A DNA stretch of 64,000 nucleotides, taken from positions 15,329,501-15,393,500 of the forward strand of contig NC_090291.1 in NCBI RefSeq assembly GCF_037392515.1, read 5' to 3'. Origin of the DNA: Haliotis asinina (taxonomy: Eukaryota; Mollusca; Gastropoda; Lepetellida; Haliotidae). Below the pieces are notes generated by a model. The model saw only the letters and a list, made by a program, of their open reading frames with translations. It was not told the origin of the DNA and searched no databases. The position numbers were made by a program, and so were the translations under genes. Below are positions 43,902-56,299 of this stretch, piece by piece (positions within the stretch are counted from its first letter, which is position 1; each line of letters opens with the position of its first letter).

Positions 43902-43902
43902 T
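43785..43902. repeat. Alternating (CA)n/(CG)n microsatellite
   Basis: (CA)n broken by single extra A, then (GC)8 at about 43861-43876, then (CA)n again. Strict purine-pyrimidine alternation with a GC core is prone to Z-DNA. Confidence 0.95.
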
Positions 43903-43904
43903 AG

Positions 43905-44510
43905 GAGTACACTCTGCCAGCAACCAGTAGATTTCTACCGGAATAACGCCGCTACAAGCTGTGTCGCTACATATTAAACACTTTTATCTTCAGACTGTAC
44001 CGTTATGCAAGAAGCTCAGACACGTGTTCCACCCTACCAATCTCATTGTAAACATCTGAAGCTCAAATTAACTCATGCGCTGATACCAAACTCAATTGCT
44101 CCAGCACAGAAAATAAATTTTTCAACATTTTGACCGAATTACATGGAGTACAAGTGAAGGAAAACACTTAATGGTCCCATGACAAGTGAGCACATTAGTA
44201 ACGCAGTGTATCAGATAAATAGCAACATTTCCGATCACATTATAGACAAAAGGACTAATCATGTGTGCCATATAAGGAATGCATTTTAAAAGTGCGGATT
44301 GGTATTTTTCACCCAAAAAAAATGATACATGAAAATCTTTTTTGGCTCCTCATCTATAATGACTACACGATTAACATATTACATTGACCTGAACTGAACT
44401 TTATTTACACTGCGGCCTCGTTCTGTGACACTAGACGTATATTTGTACAATATTTATTATGTATAACTTCTACAAGTTAAATACATGTATGGTACACAAC
44501 ATGACTGTTT
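43905..44510. other. Spacer with no recognised feature
   Basis: I see no exon or repeat here. Confidence 0.5.
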
Positions 44511-44511
44511 G

Positions 44512-44668
44512 AGTGAGTTTAGTTTTGCTCCGCACCCAGCAATATTGCAACTAAATGGCGGCGGTCTGAAAATAACCGAGACAATCCAGTGATCAACAGC
44601 ATGCGCAAATGGAAACCGATGACATGTGTCAACCAAAACAAGTCAGCGAGCCTGACCACCCGATCCCG
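44512..44668 (+). mobile_element. 270-bp SINE (family 1), plus strand, 3'-truncated
   Basis: GAGTGAGTTTAGTTTTGCTC opens it; it ends at CCTGACCACCCGATCCCGCC, with internal gaps. Confidence 0.82.
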
Positions 44669-44669
44669 C

Positions 44670-47040
44670 CTTGGTACACAAAATGGTAATATAATACACA
44701 TTGGGTGGTTGGAACAATAAACTACATGTGTACATGAATCTAACCATTTGAATAAACAACATCACACTGGTATCGTTATCGTTTTTTGCTTTGCCTTTTT
44801 GGGCGTTGCTTAAAATGCAACACTATTAATATTTTACAAATACTGCTCATTTCCATAATTATTCTTAGTAAAAACGCTGTTTCATTCTACATGTAGGCAT
44901 AGTCAGGTCTCCGTAGTGATAGTTGATGGCATATTTCGAGGATCTAGGGCTAAGACGCAGAAAGTGAAATTCATCTTCAGTATTGTTTGAATTACTATTT
45001 TAAAAAAGAACAATCTTTCATTTTGGGACGTTTTACGCCATTGTCCTCTTTTAGCTTGAGGCTAACTGTTTAACGTTTTGAAGATGAGTAACGCCCGCTG
45101 ATTATATCATATGTAAAAAGATTCATGTTCTAATTCGGAAATTTTAACAGTTATAAATACCTCCTGTTCAAGACTTCCTTACGACTTACGATGCCTTTCA
45201 ATCTGTTAATAAAAAAATATGCACATCTAGACACACATAAATTTATGTATCGACTAAATGGGTCAAATACTTTCAGGTTGGAGAGGAAAAATATATGATT
45301 TGTTAAGAAATCTTGAACTTTGTACATCAGAGTAACACATTTAGCGGAAAATATCTCTGACACGTGTTAAAATAGATGTAAAAACAGTGATGCACTTGGA
45401 ACAGCTTTAATAATCCAATCACATAAGGAAAAAAAGCAATGGTATATTCTCAATTCAGAATCCACTTACCTCTGTCAAAATGCAACTTATACCTTATATG
45501 CTATCGGTAGGGGATATCAAACATAATTTATTCTGTACATTTTGATCCTTTATTGCAACTCACGTACGTGAGGTGACACCATGTGACCCACTTCACCTCC
45601 CCAAAATGCCTTGTTTGAAGTAGATTTACCAACTTTTGTATAGCTTTAAGGACGCGTGAAATGATTTTAGTAAAACGACAATATTTGGTTCCCAAATTCT
45701 CAGCATCATATAAAAGGACTTGAGCAATGTAACAATCAAGATCGGTACAGCTTTTCCAATTTTCATGTTGTGATATAATACGTGCGGTGCCAAAAAACCA
45801 ATAGCGCTACTTATATCCATTGTTACCTTAAAGCCCCAAGAATATTCACATGTATCTTAATATTGCTCTAAGGTAAACACTGACAAAAAAGTAAAAGCAA
45901 AAGAGCACCATTTTACCTTTTTACAAGAAAAATAAGAAACAAACACGTTACGACTTCAGTATATCAATCATAGGTTCACTGGTGAATCATGAAAAGTATG
46001 GGCTTAACATACATATTTTTGGGGTTAAACTCTAAATCATTGGATGTTCTGGTATTAAAATCATCACATACCATGACTGAACACATCTCACCATAGCAAC
46101 ATGCCGTTTGCCAAAGATTACGTTATAACTGCCCAAACCTACTATTTTTTAGTCCTCATAATCGTGCGATCTCCCTGGGTGTATGCAATAAATTTAAAAC
46201 AAGGAAGGGATTTATTTTCGTAAATACCTTTTTTCCTTTATGCGAAAACTAAATATATCACAAGATCTACTTTATGCATACAGCAATACCATGCGGTCAT
46301 GGGTATTTCATGGGTATAATACGGGTTTCAGTTCACCTATCTAGCTTTCATATATAATAAAGATTCTTTGCACTGCATCTAAAACAACACACAAAACACG
46401 GGCTTTGTCAAGGAGACCATGGTCATATTCCTAAAGACTTCTGTTGGTGATGTCTGTCGAAGAAGATGTAGGTTCACCAGTCGATAAAGCAACTGCTGAC
46501 ATTCTGTTCCTTACTGTTGTCCAGTTCCATTGCTGTGCACTTTCAGCAAAATCACAATCAACTGGAACAGCTTTTACACTTGGTTCCCATCACTCTCCTC
46601 CTTCATCCAGAATTCCATGCAAAATAAACTAATTCCGATCTCCCAATATTTAAATCAACTTACCATCAAGTACCCATGTGAACAGATAAACATTGTCATC
46701 AAAGGGGATAATCTGAAACAATTACCTGCAGGTCAGCTAGTGTCCGTCTCAGGTGTGGTCACTCTACCAGCAGTACTTTCCGCTGTAAAATCTAGTTTGA
46801 CGGCCTTCGCCAGAAGATGAATGTTCCCCTGTTCAAAGTTGATGTCTCGAGATGAGGTATCAGCTCGAACAATGTCAATCTGACCCTACCAGTACTGACT
46901 GGGTAAAGAACATGGCGACACATTCCACCCGAACGAAACTTACCTATTCTGAGACACTCGTGACACAAAAAGTGTAATAATCTGCTTTTGTTTCCAAACG
47001 CTGTGCGCTAGATGTGAATAAAACGTATGCTTGTGCGCGT
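44670..47040. other. Spacer with no recognised gene
   Basis: AT-rich. A 50-codon minus-strand frame at about 46740-46900 lacks any motif. I see no host gene. Confidence 0.5.
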
Positions 47041-47130
47041 GTGGTATGGTGTGGTGTGGTGTGGTGTGGTGTGGTGTGTGGTGTGGTGTGGTGTGGTGTG
47101 GTGTGGTGTGGTGTGGTGTGGTGTGGTGTG
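47041..47130. repeat. (GTGTG)n pentamer microsatellite
   Basis: GTGTG/GGTGT units, with one irregular unit near 47076. About 650 bases past the 3' end of TRIM copy C. Confidence 0.95.
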
Positions 47131-47776
47131 CGAAAAAATTAAAGTCAAGCTCATATTTGTAATTTCTCAATGGAGATAAAATAAGTTGCCAAAACATTAA
47201 ATGGAGTGCAGTAAAATCGTGAAGATCTTGGAAGGTAGCGTGCAGTTTGTTGAAAGACACTCTTAGTCAATTTTATTCGCATATTCCACATCTGTCTACT
47301 CAGTGAGAGATACGTTATTACTAACATTGTTACCACTGTTTCCAAATCCATTTGCCAGTCATTATCAAATTGTCATACTCCCATTTGTCAATTTGTCACT
47401 GCTTAAACAGCAAAGGGAAACAAAACAGCCTTGGTAATATAACCAGAGTTTGACTTATGACACCCTTGTGACAAATGATGGATTTCCCGAACCGCAAACC
47501 CAACCAAAACTTACGATAGCGACATAGTTAAAGCTTCTAAAATATTAAACGCTAACAATCACATTCCAAAACACACCCCTCCAGAAGCAAACAACAAAGA
47601 CCTATTGCTCTTATAACAAAATATTATATCTCGTTATAAATATCGGTTTAGTTCAATACAAAACAGCAATAATGGATAATTCGCTAGAAGGAAGCTCTTT
47701 CAGCTCAGTACAAAACAGTAATGGTGGGTGGTTCGTTACAAGGAAGGTGGTTCAGCTGGTTCAGTCCACTTTCCAC

Positions 47777-49407
47777 TCATTGCAGTGAGAACACCTTAAC
47801 CAGATTTCTCGTGCACACGTGCATGTTGCCACACCTGTCTAGACACAAACCTATAAGATCCACAATATCATCCCGGGATGTCAGAATATTTCTCACAAAC
47901 TTCCCTGACTCAGTAAGATGGATGACCCTGATTGGATAGTTGTCAACAACCAGGATGTCACCTGTGCTGGTAGTTGTGATACCAAATGGACACTCCAGTG
48001 CTGTGTGTCCTGTAGGGCTGTAGGTGAACTCCACATCTCCACCAGGGGTCAAACAAACAACACACTTGGACTTGCAGTCAGACACAAGGATGTTTCCTTT
48101 AATCGTTGTACAAAGGAATGCTGGAGCTTTCAATATACTGTTTCCATTGCAGAGCGGCTTAATAGTCCTCATCACGTGTCCCGATGTATCCAGGATATCG
48201 ACAGACGGAGGGGAAATGGATCCCGCTGCTAGTGTTGATGGTGTCAGAGACGTTATACCATAGTACTCTTTGCTGGTTGTGATAGTTGATAGTCGCACAA
48301 GGTCGGGGATAACTTTAACTGTTACAATCTGACGCCTATGACACACGGTGACAGCCACCTGGTTGTGTTTCAGCCTTGTTATACCCCACGGTGAGTCACC
48401 GAGAAAGAGCTTACTGAGGCATATTCTGTCATTACTTTTGTAGATGGATTTCACACTTCTGTTTTCAAAGTCTGTGACAACGACTGTTTTTTCGCCATTC
48501 ACAGAAACCACAGTGATGTCACAAATAACTTCGTCTGAAGTATCCCCGATTGTGGCGCTAATGACGCCATGTAAAACAGGAGTCGCCTTCATGTCCAGAA
48601 CAGTCTCATACTGGACATCAATTTCGCCCAGAGCTCCTCTCAGCTGCTCCGTGTCCTGACTGAAAACGATCCTGCTTATTCTCCTCCTATTCTTCACGTC
48701 TGCGTCTGTAACAGCGTCCACAACACCGGCGTCATATCCCTGATACATCTCATAGACATCAAGGTCACACTCCGATTGTAGAGCTTGATCTATCAACTCG
48801 GCCCGTTGTTGGTAGATATGTACTGACATCTCTCCCGACTTTATATCTGCTTTCAACTGACCCATGTGTTTGTCGGACATCGCCTTTAGCTTATTGAGGA
48901 GCTTCTTTTCCTTCTCTTTCAGCATATCAATCGCTTTGTTTGTGGCAGACGTAATGTCGGACTCCATTTGTAAATAATGATTTGATTCCTCTTTGGATGT
49001 TGTTTTCTGTTTGTCGATGAGAGCTGTTATCTCTGAGCACCTCTTCAACAAATTATTTTTATTCTTCTCCAGCTCTGATTTCATTGCAGGTATTTCTGAC
49101 TCAATTTCGACAACACTTTTACAATTTCAGTGATAAATAATACAACAGGTTTGACAAACTGCTTTCTTACAGTCTTTGCACAAAAACTTTATAACCTCAT
49201 CTGTGTGATCTTTACACATAACTCCTTGCCTTCTTCTGCTGATCTTGACCTCTGGAGACATGGCAACTACGTCATGGTGACGGGAGGATGGATGGCGATT
49301 GTGCATCCGTAGACATCGTTCACAGAGGGCGTCGTCACAAACAGAGCACCAAGAGGTAGCAAGGGTTGTCTCCCCTTCCTCTTTGCAATAACGGCAGTTA
49401 GTTGTAT
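47777..49407 (-). pseudogene. TRIM copy C exon 2: B-boxes, coiled coil, NHL-type propeller, one nonsense codon
   Basis: Minus-strand acceptor CATCTCTTATCAG. B-box 1: CRYCKEEGE, SWCSVCDDALCERCLRMH, SRHHDV. B-box 2: CKDHTDEV, LCKDCKKAVCQTCC, YH-stop-NC. Coiled coil from MKSELEKNKNNLLKRCSE to YQQRAELIDQALQSEC. Propeller strands GNILVSDCKSKCVVCLTPGG and GDILVVDNYPIRVIHLTESG. Ends VKVFSLQ with TGA at 47779-47777. Confidence 0.82.
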
Positions 49408-52068
49408 CTGATAAGAGATGAACAATCCGTTTTGACTACGCTTAAAGATGAAATAATGAATCCAGATAGCATTCTGACGTTATGCTAACGTCATCACTTA
49501 CGTTGGCCCAATCATGGATGGCAACGTCGGAATACTGGCTGGGAAATATTTTTAAGGAACATACGTAACGACGGTATGCTACAGTAACAATGATGCAATA
49601 GAACTGTCGGAAATAGAAACCCCTTTTCACGTTTATCTCTACAATTTAGGTAGTTGATATGTGAACGTGTGAATATCTGTTCGTCCTAACTACAGTTAGT
49701 GGTAGGGAGATAGAAAATGTGAAAAAGGACTTTACCGAGGAAGAATTAGTGCAGAAATGAGCAATCCGGATTTTTTAGTGCACAGCTACGTATTTAGAAC
49801 AGACCATAGCTTTATCCAAATTAGTATGCGATATTGTATAATTTCTATTCACGTAGATGTACCTCGACCCCTTTCGCCATCCCTACCCCCTGTTGTACTT
49901 CACGCCCCCAACCCCTCCCGTCCGCCGACCATCTCACCTGCCTCTGTACCCAGGGGAGCTTCATCATAGAAATTCTTGAAATTGATACATGTGATGAGGA
50001 GGTTTTGTGTGGTGATACACAGAGTGGTATGTCTCCCAAGTATCGCAACATGGAGACAGGTGCGCGGGGACTATCTTAAGGTCACACGTCTTCATCTACA
50101 CAATTACTAGCACGTGTAGCAAAAGCTGTCCATGGTGCTTCCGCTGACATATCAAAGATGCTGTAGCAGAACTATTTTATATAAACATGATAGATATTGA
50201 TGCATTGCAGATGCGGTATCATCATCCTCAGCCCACATCTCGAATATATTGTTTCCATCAATTGTAGTCGTGTAATATTTTCTTACACGCTGTTATTTAG
50301 AGTAAGACTGAGAGAGTTTTGTGCTCTTTTAGCAACATCCATTTACAACCTGCAAAACATGGAAACAGATGTATTTTGAGTAGAAGTAAATATTCTCACC
50401 TATGGGCCTAATGTTTTTCGCCCATGGGCGGGATATTTTTAAAATCGCTCTAAATTAGCAGAATTAAGTCAAAATAAGCTGGATTTCGTGTCACGACACT
50501 AATAAATATACTTTCATTTATTTAAAAAATGTAAAACATGAGAAAACATGTATTTTCAGTGAAAGTAAATATTCTCGTCCATGGACCAGTATGTTTTTCA
50601 CCCATGGGCGAGATTTATTAAAATCGGTGTCAGTTAGCGGAATCAAGTCACAACGAGCTGAAATTTTTGTTGATACTTATTAACATTTTTCATTTATTTA
50701 CAACCTCCAAAACATTTATTCTGGACGAAATGAAACATTCGTGTCCATGGGCCTGCCCATGGGCCATTTATTGCGAGTTTACATTTTGAGTTTTCGAAAA
50801 ACAAATTTTTCCCTTTTTTCATACTTAGCACATATGCATAACAGCTGTTTATTTTGGTCAAATCCCTTGTGAAGGAATGGCCACATTGTGGAGAGTTTCT
50901 GGACTTTTGTGAGTCCAGATTTACAGTGTGACCTTTTATTACAAAGGGTACTATTTAAATGCCCAATCTGAAATTAGACGTAGCTTCACTACAAACGATA
51001 ACTGACGTAAAAAATAATAACTTTCACCTCTGAAACTATCAGTCTTGCTATCACTAGAACAAGAAACAGGTTGGTGGGGAGGACGGGTGTAGCATACGAC
51101 GGATGGGGTCGGAGATATCAGCTAAACTATGATAATCCAACAGAATTAAATTTAGAAAGTACACGTCATGTCCTAACATAAATAACAATATCCAGTTGAT
51201 GATCGGGTGGAAATGCCACCGATATTTACGGAGACAGTTGATATTATGCTTTTTACTATGGGTATCAGGTATCATACTCTTTTACATATCTCAACATAAA
51301 CTTCATGAAAGGTCATATTCAGCACACATCAAGAAACACAAAATTTCTTTGAGAATGACTCCTTATACCAGTAAGTAACGCATGCATTTCATACCAGATG
51401 AGTCGACGATCCGTCGTCATACCTGGCTGAGCGACCAAATTGTCATCTATGATCTGACTTGTTCTTTTCAGCTGCTATTCATGTTTTTATTCAGTTTTGC
51501 CCAATTTCATAAGTAGACATGCTTTTCTGGATATCATCTTACGCATCCCCGTGTATGTCCCATTTAGGCCGAAGAGAGTTATTTCGGCAAATCCTATTTG
51601 CAATTGTGTAAATATGAGGAATGCAGCGTAGCAGCCATAAAACTTTTCCTATTTGCGACAGTACTTTAGGGATACAATTTTGCTGTGACAGAAACTGACA
51701 ACATCGAGTACGGATTATGATGCTCTCAGATCACAGACTTCAGTCAGAAGTAGCCAAAGGGGGCATTCGAAAAGCATCACCACAAGCATTGACGGGTTAC
51801 AATCCACAAAGCCACCGTAAAATTACGACCTCTGATTACTGTATCATTCAATGTTAGTATATTGATATTATAGTACGGCCACCTCTCTGTGGACCAAAGA
51901 AGCCAAATGAATACAGTTGTCTACTGGGAATTTAGCTCACAGAACATATGTTTAATTTATTCAGTGTAGATGCATTAAACATGTTGTGGGTTTTTCAGAC
52001 TGATCTGACTTCTTGACATCCTGGAAGCTTTACATATTTGCACATATGACCTCAACATTAACGTTTAC
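49408..52068 (-). other. Intron of TRIM copy C
   Basis: 2661 bases, phase 1. Contains the 175-base tandem repeat at 50335-50790 and otherwise no recognised element. Open frames inside (49757-50079, 51054-51378) show no motif. Confidence 0.6.
50335..50790. repeat. About 175-base tandem repeat, three units, with CCATGGGC palindromes
   Basis: 'GTATTTTGAGTAGAAGTAAA' at 50371 and 'GTATTTTCAGTGAAAGTAAA' at 50550 begin matching units; a third, shorter unit starts near 50716. Each has TTTATTTA, CAAAACAT and CCCATGGGCG-type blocks. Confidence 0.8.
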
Positions 52069-52365
52069 CTTTAGATCCAAGGCCGAATGAGTCCAACAGT
52101 CCCTGGATAACAAAGATGGGCTTCACATCATCCGCCCATTCCTCCACTGGTCTGTCAGGATCAGACACTTTCGTCGTCTTGCTGCAGAATGGACACAGAA
52201 CAGACCTGGCACTGATGGCTTCCGGATTCGTTTTGGTATAGCTGATGACACATTTCCGACAAAAGGTGTGATTACACACTAGCGTGCATGGGTTGTCAAA
52301 CACCTCTGTACATACTGTACATGTCAGAAAGTATTCTGCTAACTTCTGAGAGGTCGCCATCCCAA
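52069..52365 (-). CDS. TRIM copy C exon 1: RING finger
   Basis: Minus strand: acceptor GTACTTTTGTAG, five untranslated bases, ATG at 52360-52358. Codes YFLTCTVCTEVFDNPC, VCNHTFCRKC and LCPFCSKTTK, then DRPVEEWADDV and IQGLLDSFGLGSK. Donor AAAG/GTAAAC in phase 1, a better donor than in A or B. Confidence 0.85.
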
Positions 52366-52379
52366 CTACAAAAGTACAA

Positions 52380-52980
52380 CAGAATTCTATAGTTTATGAA
52401 CAAATAAGATATATCTCGAAAAGACATCGTCTACAGATATGCAGATCTACACACCCTTAATGCATCAGAAAAGAAATTTCCCACCTCGCACAATATAAGC
52501 ATCATAACGAAGTAATGTTATATCTGCCTTTGTGTTTTCAAAGATACAAATTTACAATATCTGTTAATTGCAGTTCTTTCACGACTGATCCATATGACTA
52601 AGAGATGAAATACGTGTAAGCATAAAGCATTCATAATATATGGTTATCCGCAATTCCAAGCACCAATACGTAAGAAGTGTATTTCTTATTTTAAATAATG
52701 TTTTAATATAACAACGCAACAATTAGCATTTCATAGGTTCATAGGTTCATTGCTGGGACAATGTGACGTTGTATTAGTATTAGCCCTTAACGGCTGCTCA
52801 CCGAGCCCGCTGCACTGTGGTACACCCTATCCCTCAGTCACAGTCGACAGTCGACAGTTCTTCACTGTTCCTGACACTGAAAACAAGAACGAACCATATA
52901 TCGTATTTGAGTCTAAAATTTGGTATTTCGTTGACTCAAACTTTTGAAGATAGGTGATGCATTATCGATACAGGGCAAAG
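52380..52980. other. 5' flank of TRIM copy C, no recognised gene
   Basis: AT-rich. A duplicated CAGTCGACAGTCGACAG lies at 52841-52857. No supportable exon. Confidence 0.5.
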
Positions 52981-52984
52981 AGTA

Positions 52985-53085
52985 TGACGATGCTCCAGTG
53001 TAATGGTTTAAGCGTTCTCTCGTTGTGATCTGGGTTCGATTCCCGCGTGGGTGCAATGCGCAGACCTCATTTCTTGAAAGATTCT
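52985..53085 (+). mobile_element. tRNA-derived SINE head (family 2), plus strand
   Basis: CCAGTGTAATGGTTTAAGCG (A-box) and TCTGGGTTCGATTCCC (B-box), then GGGTGCAATGCGCAGACC. The tail is lost. Confidence 0.75.
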
Positions 53086-53089
53086 GCAG

Positions 53090-54540
53090 CAGACATTTAA
53101 ACATCACTGAAGGAGCAAAAGCGGTCCTCGTAACTGCTGAAGGTCGATAGTCTGCTGACACTCGACAGCCTTTTAGTGTCTATTCCTATGGCCACAATCC
53201 CATGGGCACTAGCGCTGGTTTGTCGTGTTAGTGACTACTTTGGCAAAGACGTCATGGTTTGTATATGTTTGGGGTTACATCTTTTGGGATTTGGATGACA
53301 CTAGCTTTTGCGGACCGTTTTCATCCACTGAGAATACCAACGCTGACAGAGAATTTGAAAAGGTGATTGGAAAGAAAGTAAGAACCTATCAACAGGCATA
53401 TACACTTCTTCATTCACTTAATCTTCCTAATTATAATGCTTCTCAATGTTTTATGTGAACCGAAAGTTATTTGCTTAATGTCATGAAACAAGGAGGATTG
53501 TATGCTTTTAACTTTAATGTGCCTGTTATTAATGCCTAGTTGCTTTATATAAAAATTTCAAACCGATCGAAAATAAATGTAGAATGTTTTACAATGTGTT
53601 TATGTTCTGAAGGGGGCATCATTAAATATCAGTTCTCATTTTTAGAGTTTGTAACATTCAGCTTGAACTTGCGCAAATTCACATTTTGACAATACCGATT
53701 ATAACGTCCATTTTCACTGTCATTTTGGAAATATAGATCTCCATTTTGTGTAATGGTTTTGGAGGCTAGTGTTATTATTTGCAATGAACTATTCCTCGTT
53801 GAAACGTTTTCTCAAAACAAACATGAACTTCAGAAGTTTTGGAGTGTGTTGGTTAATCCCACATAAATGGATATATTTTGGGGCAGTTAAGATAATATGT
53901 TTTTTTAACCTGTCTGTGTAGAATGTTTTAAACCAAGTGAGTAAGTGAGGTAATATTTAACGTCACATCGTCATATCGAGAAGAAAACGATTCATATGAC
54001 AAAAATGGAAAAGTATTGACGAAAAAAACCTGTCGATGATGGACAGTAAAACTAGCACAAAGTTCCTCATCATACAGGCCATTCTCTCCACGTTTTCGCT
54101 TTTTCTTTGTGAGGTCAGGCATTCTCTCCTCTTCCAACAAATCTACAGCGATGTTAGCTGCCATGACAAATTGCACTTCAGTTTCATTGTCACATAGACT
54201 CGGATCTGGGAGGCCGGGTGTCTTTGCTTCGTAATCCACTTTTGTAATGCCATCCTGACAGAATTCGGAGCTTCATACCCGTCATTGAACAAACAACTTC
54301 TCAACGTAGCGGAAGGCCCATGTTTCCCCAACTAATTAGGCAGGTGACAGGACGACAGCCAGGGTAAGTGTTTTCTTTACAGTTTACAGTTTCCTGCGTT
54401 GTTATACTCTCGTGATTTCTGTACTTTGAAGATGCGTGAAAATTAAACCGCGCGAATTAGTCAATTTTTCTGTTTCCGCGAAAATTAAGCGCGCGAAAAT
54501 AAATTATTTTACTGCACGGTGTAGGTTCTAACACCGTTAT
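53090..54540. other. Region with two unassigned open frames
   Basis: A plus-strand frame (53225-53458) and overlapping minus-strand frames (53928-54331, one reading MAANIAVDLLEEERMPDLTK and KKRKRGENG) have protein-like stretches but no family I recognise. They could be transposon pieces upstream or downstream of the LINE at 54.5-56.3 kb. Confidence 0.35.
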
Positions 54541-56290
54541 CAAGCAAGTCACAACACCGACGCTCTCACAGCAATAAAGAAGTTGCGCATCCATATATTG
54601 TCATCCTTCCTATGATGGAAGATTCCACACAGTCAAGCAGCATATTATTGACAGTGACTCTCTCCTTACAAGGGATACAAAATGTAGGATCCTCACCTTT
54701 TAACAGGTATGCATGAGTATATCTTGTATGGCCAATACGACATCGCCGCATGATGGCCTCTTCAAATCTGGACTGACAACCCAAGTAAGTATAACCAATG
54801 TAAGGTTTTATTGCATGTAATTTATTTATACCTACTTGGGTGTCTCACTTCTTATACATCAGATCACGGAACGAAAGATCTAATTGTAATAATATTCTGA
54901 GTATGAAATAAGGAGTGGTGTCACAGATTTATTGAGTGTTTTCTTAGCAGCAAAATCGGCCATTGTCTTACCAGAAATGTCAGCGTGGCTGGGTAACCAA
55001 CAAAAGACGATGTCGAATTGGCTAGTAGTAAGATCCAATGGCAGTAGCTCAAGCTACTGTGCCACCGTCCTTGGACCCATATGTAACTAAGGGAGGATTA
55101 AGGACACAGATAAATTTTGTAATTATTATATTTTAAAGATACGGCGTTGGTTGGGATACGCATCATCAGCTTCGACGTAAGACTGTCAACAGAAGTTGTA
55201 AAAAGACCCAAGACAAAGTCACAGGCCTTGGTGGTGGAACCATAATCAAGTTTAGATCGCACAAGTGATCTATATGAGTGAAGTAGGGTAGCTTGATCCT
55301 CTCTCCACTTTGAATACAAATCCAGTGCCTTCACGTATTTTGCTTGAAGGGATTTAATATGTGGCAAAAAGGTCAAATGTGAATCGAGTACCAAACCAGA
55401 GCATCCATGATAAGTTTGATGGGGGTTCCATTTAGAAATAGTTCTGGGTCTTTATGCTGTTTCTATTCAGGGTAGAAATGTATGCAATTAGTTTTGGATT
55501 TAGAAAATTTAAATCCATTTTCAAGACACCATTTATTTATTTTGTTTAAACACAACGGCAGTTGCCGTTCAATAGTATGCATATTCTTACAACGACAAGA
55601 ATATTGGAATCATCCACAAAAAATGATCCAACGATTGAATCATTTAAAACCTTGGATAAACTGTTGATTTTGGTGCTAAACAATGTATCAGACAAAATAC
55701 TGCCTGTAATGATAGGATTGAACCACTTGGACTTGAAAATATCTTTAAAAATAGTCTGATATATAAAGATGCAAACGGCCTCTTAAACCAAAATCATTTA
55801 AATCCATCAAAATACCATGCATCCAGGTCGTATCATACGCTTTCTCGATATCAAGGAAAATTGAAACAGCATGTTGTTTATTTATTACAGCATTTTCCAC
55901 AAAGGATTGTAAACGGACCAAATGATCAGTGGCACTACGGTTTTTCCTTAAACTACATTGAATATTTGTTATAAGGTTATTGGTTTCCAGATACCGTGTT
56001 AACCTGTTAAACACACCTCGTTAAGGAGACTGCTTTATATTTAGACGGATCGGTATGATCCCGACTAGGTTTTGGAATGGGGACTTTAGTGGCATTTCGC
56101 CAAGGAGTTGGAAAATTCCCTGAAGCCCATATTGTATCAAACATATTTAGCAACGTTTCCATACATGATTCGGACAAATGCTTCAGGAGCTGATTGTGGA
56201 TATAATCAGCTCCTCTTGCTGTATTATGAGCTTGCTCAAGGGTGGTTTATTGGCAATGATTTATTAGTGAATGAATTGTTTGGAGAGACT
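54540..56290 (-). mobile_element. Jockey-type non-LTR retrotransposon remnant, minus strand
   Basis: Minus-strand pieces in order: HNTARGADYIHNQLLKHL and WRNATKVPIPKPSRD (start of RT), AVSIFLDIEKAYDTTW (first catalytic Asp block), SILSDTLF and GSFFVDDSNI (catalytic FVDD), ENGFKFSKSKTNCIHF, LVLDSHLTFLPHIK, LLHSYRSLVRSKLDYGS, LASQFDIVFCWLPSHADISG (RNase H end) and INKLHAIKP with RIGHTRYTHAYLLKGEDPTF plus a CIPC...LLDC zinc knuckle. Several frameshifts and stops; the 5' half (endonuclease) is absent. Not active. Confidence 0.85.
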
Positions 56291-56299
56291 AGCGTCCAC

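Larger units (their letters stand above)
47777..52360 (-). pseudogene. TRIM-NHL-type gene, copy C, with in-frame TGA in B-box 2
   Basis: Minus-strand exons 52360-52069 (RING) and 49407-47777 join in phase 1 (1923 bases, 641 codons including the final stop). The only break is TGA at 49129-49127 (codon 191), in B-box 2 where copy B has CAC-AGA-CAT and C has CAC-TGA-AAT. Everything else is open, including 435 codons from Met 49084 to the natural stop, so the lesion is recent, or an assembly error. RING ligands are complete (C14, C17, C29, H31, C34, C37, C56, C59). Because the stop is in the last exon, the mRNA might escape decay and give a 190-residue RING/B-box protein. Convergent with copies A and B. 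Confidence 0.8.

Noticed and set aside
46740-46905. Minus-strand 50-codon frame considered as an exon
   Set aside because: Ends in a stop before the donor-like CAG/GTAATT, and no family match.
53928-54331. Minus-strand frames with a Lys/Arg-rich segment
   Set aside because: No recognisable family; kept only as an unassigned region.
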